Assembly (NCBI GenBank): GCA_026225945.1
Contig: JAMJFZ010000818.1
Span: forward strand, 928,501 to 992,500
DNA from: Cricetomys ansorgei
Lineage: Eukaryota; Chordata; Mammalia; Rodentia; Nesomyidae
Length of the DNA: 64,000 nucleotides
Direction of reading: 5' to 3'
Shown here: positions 43,191-53,205 of the stretch, piece by piece
Layout of the letters: the number at the start of each line of letters is the position of its first letter
Numbering within the stretch: the stretch's first letter is position 1
Notes under the pieces: generated by a model
Database searches by the model: none
What the model saw: the letters and a program-made list of their open reading frames with translations, nothing else
Told to the model about the DNA's origin: nothing
Program-made: the position numbers and the translations under genes

Positions 43191-45367
43191 CTGCAGCGGG
43201 AGGCAGATGTCATTCAGACAGTAGGTTTGGAGGTGGGGATGCACCCCGGCTGGGAATACTCTTGACTAACACACACAAATCCCCGGCTTGGTTTTCTACA
43301 CAGCGCAACATAAACGGAGTGTAGGGGTGCACACCTCTATCTCCAGTACTTGGCTCCGAAGTTCAGGACCATTCTCAACTACACTGCAAGTTCAAGGCTA
43401 ACCTGAGCTACATAAAGCTATGTCAAAATCGTATGGTTTTTAACCACTTTTTTAAAAGTTATTTATAAGTATGAGGAAGGTAAAGACAGAAGTGTCCATC
43501 ATCCATCAGAGCGCTGGGCAAGGAAGCCTCAGTCATCACAAAAGCATCAAAGACCTGCCAGGGGGCTGCCAGGATTTCCCAGACTCACAAAAACCTCACA
43601 CAAGCTGAGCAGAGTGTGAAATGCCCGTGTTGGAGAACTCCAGAGCAATTCCTAGGCCGAGGACGTCCACCCAAGAGCGATGGAAGCCCCTGCCCAGGAG
43701 CAGCCTGAAGGCACACGTGGCTCTACTCCTAACGCCCACGTCCTGGCCCCAGCCCAAGTGCCCAGCAAGAGGAAGGCTGAGCCACGGAGCATGCTGTCCC
43801 TGGGAATGCTAATTAACGAAAGGAGGCTAACCCACGCCAGGACCGTGACAACTCTCACACAGGAGATCAGCAATGAGCTGCTCGCCAAGTAACATACCCC
43901 ACACACTCTGCCTCAGGAACGTGGTGGCTAAAAGCGACTGAGAGGCAGGGGTCAGAAAGGCTGAGCTTTAGTGGGGGGCGAGAACAAGGACGACAGAAGA
44001 GGCCTCCATCTTCCTGGGGTGCTCAGATGTGTGCGTCTCCAACCCTCTGCCTGAAACCTTACGACCCACCAGCTTATTCAAGACACCTGAGAAACGCCGA
44101 GCTTTTACTCTTCAAAGCAGAGCTCGGCTCCTGCCCTAGAGAATCGCTCTGCTCCCGGGGTACCTGCCTGTAATTAAATCATCTGCTTTTGTTGGTGCCC
44201 TGGAGACCCTTACGGAGTCCCTAGAAAATTTGTCATTTTACTCTCCTGTTATAAACACACAAGAGGCCTTTAAACCATCTGGAAGCTTCAGGGCCTACGG
44301 ACACAACGTGAGCCATCAGCAGCGGTCCTTGGGTCCTTATCAGGGACTCTCTGTTCCAGTCAGTTCTCAGGGCAGGACAATGCACAAAAGCTCAAATTCT
44401 GCTGAGCACTACCATCGCTGTGGCCTTGTTCCAGAGAATGGGAACACAGTGTAACAAGCAACAGGCAGTAACTGTGTCTCCCATGAGCTCCATGGTGCTC
44501 ATGTGACTTGGGGGGTTCCAGTGTGGGAGTCGACTCTTACCAATTCATACTTTCCATGCAAACACAAAACCAAGTGTGTGTGTGTGTGTGTGTATCTGAT
44601 GTGGCTCACTACAATGTGTGTGTACGTATGCATTCAATGTGGCTCACTAGTCTTCCTAATCTCTTCAAAGCACCCAACCACATTTGAGGGAGAAAGGAAG
44701 AGTTACACAGAGATATAAAAGGCAACCTTTTTGACATTAGTATGAAAATAATGACTTCCTGTCTACAGGATCCAAAACTCCCAAGATTGCACATAGCAGA
44801 GGTTAGACAGCGAACAAAGGGCTCAACTTTGTCCCACACACCACCCTCAAAAACCCCGCCAAGCACCCACGGCACTGTTTACGCCCTGCTGGTTAAAGGC
44901 CCAGAGTGCTCAACGGATAAGCGACAGAGAGCTCTCCTAAAGTGTCTCAGGCCCTAGGTTTGATTTCTCAGGACACCAAAAATCTTATCCAGATACATCT
45001 CTCTAGGAGTCCAAGAAAGGGAACTACAGAGGCCCTTTCAGAACCAAAGTTTAGCCCCCACAATCCTACAGGCTGACTGTATTTGGAAGAACTCGCCTGA
45101 AGGGGAAAGTAAGCAGGCTTCTGTCCTCCCTTAGGGTGAGGCTTAGAATGTAGCAGTCAGCTGCCATATTCCCCACTTCACCCCACCCCACCCCCAGCTA
45201 TCCCCACACTCACCCAGCCTCCCCTCTCACCCTCCCCCAAAAGCAGCTTTTATTGACCTGTGCCACTGGGAGGCCCAGAGCCCACATAATCGGAGAGGAC
45301 CGTGCCACTGCTGATGTCATTGCCCTTCATGTTGACCACCAGAAAATGGTGCCACTCCCTGGAGAGA

Positions 45368-45399
<32 letters not shown>

Positions 45400-47065
45400 A
45401 CGAACACAGGAGACTGTGAGTACCAGGTGTGTGCACCCAGCGCCGCTGTCTCCACACTGGGCTGCAATGGGCAGATTACACAGTAGCATGAGCGAGGACT
45501 GCTCCCCCAGGAGAACCCGTCTGTGGGGCTGAGGATGTAACTCAGGTGGTAAGTACTTCACCTTCCATGCAGGAGGCCCAGGCCTCCTCCTTGGCACTAC
45601 AAACCATGCTGCAATCCCAGGACACCTCCATGTCCAGCAAGGGACTCCCACCAGACAGGTCACATCTGCATGTCTGCCTCTCCCCACCTATTCCCCAACT
45701 TGCCTGAATTTGGGATCCTTCCTGCTGGGAGCATCAGGGTCTGTGAGGATCAGGGTGTAGAGTTTCCCTGGGTCCAGGCCATCCCACGAAATGCTGCTAG
45801 GCCTATTCTTAACCTGTAGGAAGCAATCAGTTTGGGACTAAGAAAATTCAGAAATGCTCTCAAACTCAACAATTTGCAAACGTATACTCCTAAAAACTAA
45901 AACATGAGAATTTTTTTTTTCTATTAACTTCATTTACTAAGGATACAAAAACAGTACGTTCCTTATATTTTTACCCAAGGATCCTACTATAGTTTGCAAC
46001 AGGGGATTAATGGGAATTCCTGAGTATGGCCTCTACTAAAACCCTGAAGCCTGGGGCTGCAAAGGGGTGGGAGAGGAGGGTCTCATAAATGCCTGCAACT
46101 CCAGCTCCAGCGGATCTGAGAGCTCTTCTGACTTCCACAGTTCCCTGCGCTCACGCACTCAACAGCCACACACTGACACGCAATTAAAAATAAAACAAAT
46201 CTTAAAAGCCAGCAAAGGCTAGTTGTGGTAGTGCACGCTTTTAATCCCAGGACACGGGAGTCAGAGGCAGGTGGATCTCTGAGTTCAAGGCCAGATTGTT
46301 CTACATAATGAGTTCTATTCTAGGACAGCCTGAGGGTACAGCGAGACCTACACGCCCCGCACACCAGCCTCAACGAGACGATTCCCAATTATTAACAGAA
46401 AGAGGTGGGCGGCAGGAGTCCAACCGTGGCAGCAGGTCCTCCTCAGCGACCGTATTCTGTCCTGAGCCACCATGCCTTTAAATATGGTGGCCAGGGAGCC
46501 ATTTAGAGCCAGCTGGGATTTAAACGGAACACGTTCCAGTGCAGAGAAGAAAATGAGGGCGTCCAAGGGCATGCACGAAGTTTGGGACAATGGAAACGCG
46601 CTAGGTCTCCCGATGCAAACGAACTTCCAAGTCACCATCCCAAACCCTGCTCTCGAAACAACCGGAGGGAGCGGCTAGACCCACATTCTGAGCTCGGAGC
46701 CTCCCATCCCCACCGCCAGAAGGGAAAATCGGTAACGGGAAGGCGCTGGCCCTGGAGCCCTTGCTCGGTGCAGGCTAGGGGGTGGCTTGCACGCTCAGGA
46801 CCGGTAGGAAAGGTTACGGGTGCGGCGCCCGTAGGGGCTGGGGCTGCAAAGGCCGAGCCGGGAGCCCCGGGTGCGAGGCCTGCTCAGCCCCGCAGCTCCC
46901 GGGCCGCCCCCGCCCGCGGCCGCGCCGTACCTGGGTGGGCGTCAGCACTTTGCCCAGCTCGTCCAACTCCACCCCGGCGTAGGCGACCCGCAGCGCGTGC
47001 TGGGGCCGCTCGTCCACCTCCTGCAGGCTCAGCGGCCCGGCCCACTGGCTGAGGTCGGCGGGCAT
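42973..47065 (-). CDS. Pebp1: Pebp1 (phosphatidylethanolamine-binding protein 1 / RKIP), complete
   Basis: Cytosolic phospholipid-binding protein that binds RAF1 and blocks MEK activation; it also affects GRK2 and NF-kB signalling and yields the N-terminal HCNP peptide. Four coding exons, complement of 46931-47065, 45704-45813, 45258-45358 and 42973-43190, join in phases 0, 2 and 1 to give 187 codons, exactly the family length. Visible motifs are the TDPDAPS ligand loop (~69-75), REWHHFLV with W84/H86, the DYVGSGPP loop, the GLHRYVW signature with H118/Y120, and C-terminal [12 protein letters not shown]. The start at 47065 has GTCGCC before ATG. The frame stays open further upstream, but 187 residues and the conserved [13 protein letters not shown]-terminus fix the start. 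Odd points are Ala at position 153, a GC donor in intron 2 and Ser at 113 where human, mouse and rat have Lys (recalled). It has introns, so it is the parent gene and not a retrocopy. Confidence 0.97.
43320..43432 (+). repeat. old B1-type SINE in Pebp1 intron 3
   Basis: GGTGCACACCTCTATCTCCA, GTTCAAGGCTAACCTGAGCT and GTCAAAATCG; diverged. Confidence 0.6.
44893..44982 (+). repeat. ID-type SINE fragment
   Basis: GAGTGCTCAACGGATAAGCG, TCAGGCCCTAGGTTTGATTT and CACCAAAA. Confidence 0.5.
45258..45358 (-). CDS. Pebp1: Pebp1 exon 3 (residues 82-116)
   Basis: A 101-bp exon that completes R82 and reads [20 protein letters not shown] through [11 protein letters not shown]. Donor GTCAAT is weak. It contains pocket residues W84, H86, V107, G108, G110, P111 and P112. 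Position 113 is Ser, where human, mouse and rat have Lys (recalled). Confidence 0.95.
45359..45703 (-). other. Pebp1 intron 2 (GC-AG type)
   Basis: A 345-bp intron with a GC donor at 45703-45702 and an acceptor whose pyrimidine tract is a CT microsatellite (GA on the + strand, 45361-45400). A divergent ID-like fragment lies at 45525-45610. Confidence 0.8.
45361..45400. repeat. (GA)n microsatellite at a Pebp1 acceptor
   Basis: GA dinucleotides with one CA interruption. On the coding (-) strand this is (CT)n directly before CCAG|GGAGTGG of exon 3. Confidence 0.93.
45704..45813 (-). CDS. Pebp1: Pebp1 exon 2 (residues 46-82)
   Basis: Reads [20 protein letters not shown] then [16 protein letters not shown], ending in phase 2. 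The acceptor is TTCCTACAG. The donor is TTCAG|GCAAGT, a GC rather than a GT dinucleotide, otherwise a consensus match. It carries the DPDAP part of the ligand pocket. Confidence 0.95.
45814..46930 (-). other. Pebp1 intron 1
   Basis: GT-AG intron of 1.1 kb. Its distal part (46.4-46.9 kb) is CpG-rich; the middle holds a B3 and a B1 SINE. Confidence 0.85.
46045..46350 (+). repeat. B3 fragment and B1 SINE in Pebp1 intron 1
   Basis: B3-type at 46045-46205 (GCAACTCCAGCTCCAGCGGA, TCTTCTGACTTCCAC, AATTAAAAATAAAAC). B1 at 46215-46350 (TTTTAATCCCAGGACACGGG, GTTCAAGGCCAGATTGTTC). Confidence 0.8.
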
Positions 47066-47240
47066 GGCGACGGAGACAGCGGGCAAGCACGTGAGGAGTC
47101 CCGAGTGCGGCGAACCGACGGTGCCTGCGCAGTTAGCAGCCGCCGCCGACCAATCGCGGACCCGGCCGCACCCCCTCGCCCTCTGATTGGCTGAACCCGG
47201 AGCTGGGCGGTCCAAGAGCTGGAGGTCAGTGCGAAGCTTC
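46850..47240 (-). promoter_or_regulatory. Pebp1: Pebp1 CpG-rich promoter and first exon
   Basis: Dense in CpG and free of repeats. Upstream of the start codon (higher coordinates) are CCAAT motifs in both orientations, CCAAT at 47150-47154 on the + strand and at 47190-47186 on the - strand. A GCCTGCGCAG stretch near 47123 resembles an NRF1 half site. There is no TATA box. The transcription start is probably within about 50-100 bp of the ATG. In other mammals this island is close to the VSIG10 5' end, so it may be bidirectional; no VSIG10 coding sequence is seen here. Confidence 0.7.
46931..47065 (-). CDS. Pebp1: Pebp1 exon 1 coding part (residues 1-45)
   Basis: Reads [20 protein letters not shown] through KVLTPTQ, with donor GTACGG (phase 0). 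It is G+C-rich and lies in the promoter CpG island. Confidence 0.96.
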
Positions 47241-48139
47241 CAGCCGGGCGTTGGCCAGGCGCACCGGTAATCTACGGTGCCAGGTCTATTTCTGCGTCTT
47301 TTTCTTTTGCATCTGAAGGACTCTTTGCCCCATTTAGCAATTCCCAGTGATTAGGCCTTTTTTTTTTTTTTCCTCTCGCATATCTCAAAATGAGCCCGAT
47401 TTCTTCTTCGGCGTTATCTTTTATTATTTTAAAAGTTGTTTGTTTTTTTTTTTTTAATGCCACCAAAGTTCAAACCCGGGGAACCGATGATTGCGCACTG
47501 CAAAGCAGCCGCACTGAAAGTTCTGCACCCAACACAATGATGGCCTCCCCGTTGCCCCATAAATGCCCATACTGGAACCTTCCAGCCTGTGCGCCTACAC
47601 GTTAGGGTAGAATTGCATACAAATGGCTGGGAGGAGTGGCTGGATCTTGCTCAGTTGGGGCTTCAACGACAACCCCAGTCTCCCATGGGGGAGTGTCAAC
47701 AGTCTGTAAGCCCCATCTTGATGGTGGTTTGCAAGCAGCTACAGCTAAGCTCGTGAAGATGGCGGCTGCTTTTCTCAGACAGAAACAAGTTCTTCCACGG
47801 ATAGCGTGACTTTCCACAGCAAAGTAGAATTCGGGTTGCCAATCGGATAGCTTCAGAATGCGGATATTTCCTGCATGGCTCCGGGGTCATCCCAGGGGTC
47901 CTGAAAGAGAGAAGCGGAAAGCGGGATTGACAGGACCAGACAGAGGGAGGGGTAAGCAAAGCCCGACCAGCGGTCGCCAGCTTTGCAGCTGGATGCGAGC
48001 AGCCTCCCGAAGCTGGAAAAGAATGGACCTGGGAGGTCCATCTACCTCTGGGAGGTAGCTGATTGCAACAGTTTCGGGTTTTTACTGTGTGTATCTAAAC
48101 ATAGGGGGCGCTCTATCCTCCAGGGACGATGTGATAACT
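47241..48139. other. unique sequence upstream of Pebp1
   Basis: No repeat family recognised. T-run low-complexity spots lie near 47357 and 47445. No VSIG10 exon or other coding exon could be recognised. An ATG in a fair context at 47759 opens only about 17 codons. Confidence 0.5.
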
Positions 48140-48298
48140 GATTTTTTTTTTTCATTTATTAATTGTGTGCGTGTGCAAGGGTGGGGTATGGGACCTGCTT
48201 ATAGAGGTCAGAAAAAAAACTGGGAGTCAAGTCTCTCCTTCGATTCCACTATGTGGTGCCAAGGATGCCTGGGGGCAAATGCATTTACCCACTACCAG
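48140..48298 (-). repeat. RSINE1-type SINE
   Basis: Reverse copy: TTATTAATTGTGTGCGTGTG, AGAGGTCAGAAAAAAAACTG, GGTGCCAAGGATGCC and TGCATTTACCCACTACCAGC. Confidence 0.7.
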
Positions 48299-48455
48299 CT
48301 GCTCTCAACCTATGGGTAGCGATTGTTGGGGGTTAACGACCCTCTTTCACAGGGGTCGCCTAAGATCATGTGCATACCAGATATTTCAATTACGATTCCT
48401 AACAGCAGCAAAATTACAGTTATGAAGTAGCAATGAAAATAATTTTATGATTGTG
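48299..48455. mobile_element. URR1-type hAT-Charlie DNA transposon, left part
   Basis: TGCTCTCAACCTATGGGTAG, CGACCCTCTTTCACAGGGGT, CTAACAGCAGCAAAATTACA and GAAAATAATTTTATGATT. This is the rodent nonautonomous element; its other end is at 49010-49070. Its termini, CTCTCAACC and GGTTGAGAACC, are inverted repeats. Confidence 0.82.
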
Positions 48456-49009
48456 TGTAGCAGTACCGCTACAATCTTTTACCCTCTATTTAGGGAAAGA
48501 GACTGGAAGGATAGAAAGAAATCTTCACTGCTTTTACAAGCAGCCTTGATACAGAATGAGAGAAAGGTAGAAATCTTCACAGCCTCTTTTAGGCTGTCCT
48601 AAGCTCGAAGAGGACTAGCTGACGGTGAGTCAGACTAGTGTCTCAGCTCACAGTCTGTAAACTCAATCTCTCCAACCTTTGTTCTTTTAGGAATTATCAC
48701 ACTAACGACAGCGACCCAACCAACGAACCACCAACCAACGCCCACACCGACTCGCAGGACTTCAGACTTTTTATACCCTAAGCCAAAAGTTCCCATAAAC
48801 CCATGCAGCACACAATCTCCAAGATAAGCTACTGGTGCCAGAACGACTGATCCTGACCAAATCACAGCCACCTGCATCAAGCGTTCCAAATCCAACAACT
48901 CTACGCCAGCTGGGGCGGGCACTTGAACCTAATCCAAACGCCATTTTGAGTTTTTAAAGGAACCAAAATAACAAAACCTTCTTCCAAGTGTTCCATTAGA
49001 GTTGTGCAT
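48456..49009 (-). mobile_element. solo retroviral-type LTR inserted in URR1
   Basis: About 550 bp splitting the URR1 element. On the - strand it has TATAAAAAG (48775-48767) and begins and ends with TG...CA-like termini (TGCTAATGC and GTACTGCTACA). Exact edges and family are uncertain. An open frame of 95 codons inside it (48635-48922, - strand) runs across the LTR promoter and is not a gene. Confidence 0.6.
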
Positions 49010-49070
49010 TAGCACAACATGAGGAACTGTATTAAAGGGTCACAGCATTAGGAAGGTTGAGAACCATGAC
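49010..49070. mobile_element. URR1-type DNA transposon, right part
   Basis: CACAACATGAGGAACTGTAT, TAAAGGGTCACAGCATTAGG and AAGGTTGAGAACCATGA continue the element interrupted at 48455. Confidence 0.82.
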
Positions 49071-49074
49071 TAAG

Positions 49075-49077
<3 letters not shown>

Positions 49078-49121
<44 letters not shown>
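49078..49121. repeat. (TC)n(AC)n microsatellite
   Basis: TC dinucleotides followed by about 16 AC dinucleotides. Confidence 0.93.
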
Positions 49122-49125
<4 letters not shown>

Positions 49126-49737
49126 TTCGATATTTTGAACTGAGAAGCTCTGATGATCCACGGGAGACTCTCTTCTATAAGACCTTATTAACAGTGCCTC
49201 CTGGAAGGAGTAGAAAGGTCTCTGGGCTCACAAGGCTCCTCCCCTCCCTGAACACCTAAGAAAGATTAAAAAATAATACAAATTTTAAAAGAGAAGAAAC
49301 TCATGCAACATATACTATCCGCACAAAAAGGCATATTATACGTGTGTGATTTTCATTTTTCCTCTTAGTTACATTTCTCCTGCCGTGGCAGAACGCCTGC
49401 TAAATGCAACGTAGAGAAGGACGTTCTTATTCGGGCTCGCAGTTGAGGGTACCGACAGTTGTGGCAGGAAAGGCGTGGCTGCAGGACGCTAGCCGCTTCA
49501 TGCCTGTAGTCAGGAAGCAGAATGATAAAGGCTGGTGCTCCGCTCGCTTTTGATGCAGTCCAGGACCCCACCCCATGGGGTGGGTCTTCTCACCTCTAGT
49601 TACCCAGTCTAGAAGCGCCTTCACAAGCATACTCAGAGGTTCGACCCCTAGGTCATTCTGACTCCATCACCTTGACAATCAATATGATCCACCATGTCCT
49701 CTGAGTACTCTGTTTGCAACACTTTCTAATACGAGAA
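49122..49737. other. unique noncoding sequence
   Basis: No repeat or gene recognised. Confidence 0.45.
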
Positions 49738-50045
49738 TTGCTATAGTCTGGATAAGAGTCCCCCGAAGCCCCACGTGTTAAAGGTTGAGTTCTGAGCCTG
49801 TGTGGGGAGGTAGAGCCTGGTGGGCAGTCTTGATAACAGGAGGGAGTGTCCTTAGAGCACACTGTGGAGCCTGAGCTCTCCTTCAGACCCTGAGGGGAGT
49901 GGTTTTATTCCACCACGCGCTTGAGACTGCATGAACTACCTCACTGGAGGCCCAAAGGCAAAGAGACCACCGGTGCTAGGGAAGGTCCTCCAAAACTGTG
50001 AGCAATGGTGGATCTCTTCTCTTTGATTTTCCCAGGTTACAGGGT
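49738..50045 (+). mobile_element. MaLR/ERVL-type LTR (old)
   Basis: GCTATAGTCTGGATAAGAGT, CCCCACGTGTTAAAGG, GGAGGTAGAGCCTGGTGGGC, CCTCCAAAACTGTGAGCAAT and a TTTTCCCAGGTTACAGG end. This is the order of segments of mammalian MaLR LTRs. Confidence 0.7.
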
Positions 50046-50109
50046 TGGAAATCTGACTGAAGCAAAAATACTTTTCAAATATGTGCATTTTAGCTGGACA
50101 GATGTGGTA

Positions 50110-50300
50110 GCACAGTCCTTTAAAAAAAAATTATTTTATGTATGAGAGCTCTGTCTGCACGTAAGCCTGCAGGCTAGAAGAGGGCACCAGACCCCGTTAC
50201 AGATGGTTGTGAGCTGCAATGTGGTTGCTGGGACTTGAACTCAGACCCTTTGGAAGAGCAGCGGGTGCCTTAACTGCCAAGCCTTCTTTCCAGCTGCTAA
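50110..50300 (-). repeat. B2 SINE
   Basis: Reverse copy with an ATTATTTTATGTATGAGAG tail end, AAGAGGGCACCAGACCCC, GTGAGCTGCAATGTGGTTGC, GAACTCAGACCCTTTGGAAG and AAGAGCAGCGGGTGCC. Confidence 0.88.
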
Positions 50301-50699
50301 AATGTGTATTTTAAAGCAATTGCCTAATGTGAACGAACTGTAAATTGTGTGAGCTTACGTTAATCCTTGGATGTCGGGGCTTCTCTTCTCCCTCCTCATT
50401 CAGCAGCTCAGGGAGCTGCCGTGGCCCTAAACCCAGCTGAGAAGAGACTCTATGGGCAAAGAGTGGCTTGAGGTGTCTCCAGGATCTGGAACAGAGCAAG
50501 CATCAAGGAAGTGACATTTCCTAGCCTGAGCTAAGGAGCTAGGTGTCCCTGCAAATTTCTGTGGAAAGCCTTCTCTTTCTCCAGAACCAGAGATGTGCCC
50601 TAAACCTCCAGGTAAAGGTTAAAGATGTTGGGGGGGGGGGTGTTAGGGAGGTCCTTGTACAAGCACAGACTCTCAGTGATTGCTGATTGCTCAGAGTAC

Positions 50700-50995
50700 T
50701 CTTCAGTGTGCTGTTAGTCAGTTGTGTGTTACTGTAACAAATACCAGAGACAATCAATTTATAAAGAAGAAAGGTTTAGCTGGGCTCTGTCTGTGGTCAA
50801 GGGCACTCATTACTTTGGGGCCTGTGCTGATACAGCCCTATGTGACAGACAGTGTGTATCGGGGCAGGAGACGAATAGGGAGAGGAGGAGAGCAGGGATA
50901 CCCAGTCCCCGCCCATGAGAGCTAAGATTTTATTTACCCGGCCTCACCGCTCACAGGTTCTCCCATCTCCCAGTGAGCTGCAGTGCGGCCTCTAA
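50700..50995 (-). mobile_element. MaLR-type LTR, reverse
   Basis: GTTACTGTAACAAATACCAG, CAATTTATAAAGAAGAAAGG and TACTTTGGGGCCTGTGC, the complement pattern of MST/MLT/ORR-type LTRs. The subfamily is not assigned. Confidence 0.55.
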
Positions 50996-51029
50996 CACAC
51001 TTGATGAGGTCAGCTGAAGGCAGGGTGGG

Positions 51030-51255
51030 GGTGGGGGTCGAGTCGGCTCAATGGTTGGCTCTCTTGTTGCTCTTGCAGAGGACCTGGTTTTGGCTCCCAG
51101 CACCCCAAAGGCAGCTCACAAGCATCTGTAACTCCAGTTCCAGGGGATCTGACTCCCTCTTACTGGCTCCTGCATTCTCACAGTGCACATAAACTCATGC
51201 AGGCACGTGCACGCGTGCACGCTCTCACACACACACACACACACACACAAATAAT
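51030..51255 (+). repeat. B3 SINE with AC tail
   Basis: GTTGCTCTTGCAGAGGACCT, CCCAGCACCCCAAAGGCAGC, ACTCCAGTTCCAGGGGATCT and (AC)n at 51228-51249. Confidence 0.85.
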
Positions 51256-51284
51256 ATTAAGGTAAAAAGTATGGGCCTGGGGAT

Positions 51285-51465
51285 GCGGCTGGACTACAGA
51301 ACACCCACAGAACATACACTGGGCATTGTGGTACACACTTGAGATCCCAGCACTCGGGAAGTAGACGGGAAGGTCGGAAGTTCAAGGTCATCTTTGCAGC
51401 ATCTGGAGTCTCAGCCACTGTGGCTACGTGAGACCTTGACTCAAAAATAAAAAGCATGACCGTGA
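51285..51465 (+). repeat. B1-type/PB1 SINE
   Basis: CACTTGAGATCCCAGCACTC, GTTCAAGGTCATC and TTGACTCAAAAATAAAAAGC. Confidence 0.7.
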
Positions 51466-52264
51466 CCGTGACAGCAAGTGTTGAAACAAGCCAGGGAAGC
51501 AACAGGAGATTTTTTTTTTTATTGATTGATTGACACACATCCACTGTCTGTATTTTTCTGCATTTTATTTGTCAGCCTGTGGGGCTCCAGGAGGCTCTGG
51601 CTGTGGGCAGACTCCAGTGAACGAAGGGCTTCGAAGGCTTGGAGGAGACGGATGCTTTGTGTCTGGGGGCTGTGGTCTGCAATCAGAAGCAGCCACTGCG
51701 AGGCAGAGGGTCAGAGGATGGTGACCTCAGGGCACACAGGAGCTGGCTGCTGGCCAAGGCCCCAGATTGAGATGTGGTTTGGAAATTACTCTTTAACTGG
51801 TCTCCTGGAGTCTCACTTCTTGGAATACCCCCCTCTTTCTCTCTCTCTCCTCTCTCTCTCTCTTGTGTGTGTGATGAAAACTGTAGCAGTACATCACTGT
51901 GACGGCTCACTATAGAAGACAAGGAGGCATTTCGTAGATGCAAACTCTGCCAGACCTCAGCAGAGGGAACCGCCGTCCTGGCCAGCACCGTACTGGACGG
52001 TGGAACCCTGAGCATCTGAGCTCAGGTGTTTTAAATGTTTTAATTGATACAGAACTCCTCCAGTGTTCTACCGATACCACGTGCAGATCATGTGCAACCA
52101 AACAGCCCACACACAAACCCAACACCTGCAGACAATACAAAACACCACCACCTAGGGAACCCTGCACCCAACAGTGCATAACACAATTATCTTATGCATA
52201 ACTAAAAACTTCTGCAGCAGAAAATGTACTCCGTATTCTCCTCATTGGCACCTTTGAAGTTTTT
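51466..52264. other. unique sequence with (CT)n
   Basis: A CT-rich microsatellite lies at 51835-51862. Nothing else recognised. Confidence 0.45.
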
Positions 52265-52390
52265 TTTGGTTTTTTTTTTTTCTTGAAAAGAGTCAGGAAA
52301 TGTGCATGTTTCTTTTTGAGACAGATTCTCATGTAGCCCAGGCTGGCCTTAAACTGGCTATGTAGCCTAGGCTGGCCTTGAACTCTTTAG
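52265..52390 (-). repeat. B1-type SINE, partial
   Basis: GAGACAGATTCTCATGTAGC and CAGGCTGGCCTTAAACTGGC, then a second AGGCTGGCCTTGAACTC. The box is duplicated internally. Confidence 0.75.
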
Positions 52391-52749
52391 CCTTCTTGTG
52401 TTTGATCGTCCGTTCAGACACCCGACAGCTCACCTCTGTCCTGAACTCAGTCCCCAGCCTCAGTTGACCCATTAGACAATCTCTTGGGAGACCCTTGGTC
52501 AGCAGAGGACCCAGTACTGTCATGGCCAAAATACTGAGTCACGCATACCGAGAGGTGACAAATCTGTGTTGTCCTAAGCCTCAAGTTTGCAGTGACTTGT
52601 CTCCCAGCCGTAGGTGCGCACAGAGACTGCCCGCAGCTCACAGCTTACTTACATCCAGGCCAGTAACTCCACAGAGGGAAGGCTTCTACAGCCCAACACC
52701 CCCTATTCCTGTGGACTGAGTTATGCAGCAGTCCCCGCTGCCTGCTTGT

Positions 52750-53205
52750 TACTTCTTTTTTTTTTTTAACAAGGTCTTGCCAAGTAGCCTAGGCTAGCCC
52801 GGACCTAACTGTGTAGACCAGGCTGCCCTTGAACTCACAGCTCTCCAGCTGCTTCTGCCTCTCAAGTACACGGATCAAAGGTTTGTGCCACTATTCCTGG
52901 ATTCCTTGACTTTTAAAGTTACACTGATTTATTTATGTGTGTGGGAGTGGGGTGTGGGGTAAGTATTCAGAGGAAAACCTGCAGGAGTTGGTTCTGTGCT
53001 TTTACCACATGGAACTGGAGATCAAACCCAGATTATCAGGCTCCACAGCCTTTACCCACGGAGCCATCTTGCCAGCTCCTGTATTGGCTTTCTTGAGAAG
53101 GAGAGTCTTGCTGTCCATCCCAGGCTGACCTAGAACTCACAATCCTCCTACCTCAGCCTCCTGTTTGCTGGGATTATAGATATGGAGCACCGGGCCAGGC
53201 CACTG
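52750..53205 (-). repeat. cluster of reverse B1, RSINE1-type and B1 SINEs
   Basis: B1 at 52750-52905 (GTAGACCAGGCTGCCCTTGA). RSINE1-type at 52918-53080 (GAGATCAAACCCAGATTATC, GGAGCCATCTTGCCAGCTCC). B1-type at 53085-53205 (GCTGACCTAGAACTCACAAT, GCTGGGATTATAGATATGG). Confidence 0.8.

Larger units (their letters stand above)
43191..45257 (-). other. Pebp1 intron 3
   Basis: GT-AG intron of 2.1 kb with an old B1-type fragment (43320-43432), a short TG microsatellite (44575-44595) and an ID-type fragment (44893-44982). The rest is unique. Confidence 0.85.

Noticed and set aside
46884..47090. Arg/Ala/Pro-rich open frames in the Pebp1 promoter on both strands
   Set aside because: Alternative frames of the CpG-rich exon 1; the conserved frame is PEBP1.
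47066..47215. Upstream in-frame extension of Pebp1 (50 extra codons from 47215)
   Set aside because: The extension is open but PEBP1 is 187 residues with a conserved N-terminus at 47065; the extra part is promoter and 5'UTR sequence.
47759..47812. ATG start with good context, reading MAAAFLRQKQVL
   Set aside because: The frame stops after 17 codons, no splice donor follows, and I could not match it to VSIG10 or a known retrocopy.
48635..48922. 95-codon hydrophobic-looking frame on the - strand
   Set aside because: It spans the TATA region of the LTR inserted in URR1; no known domain.
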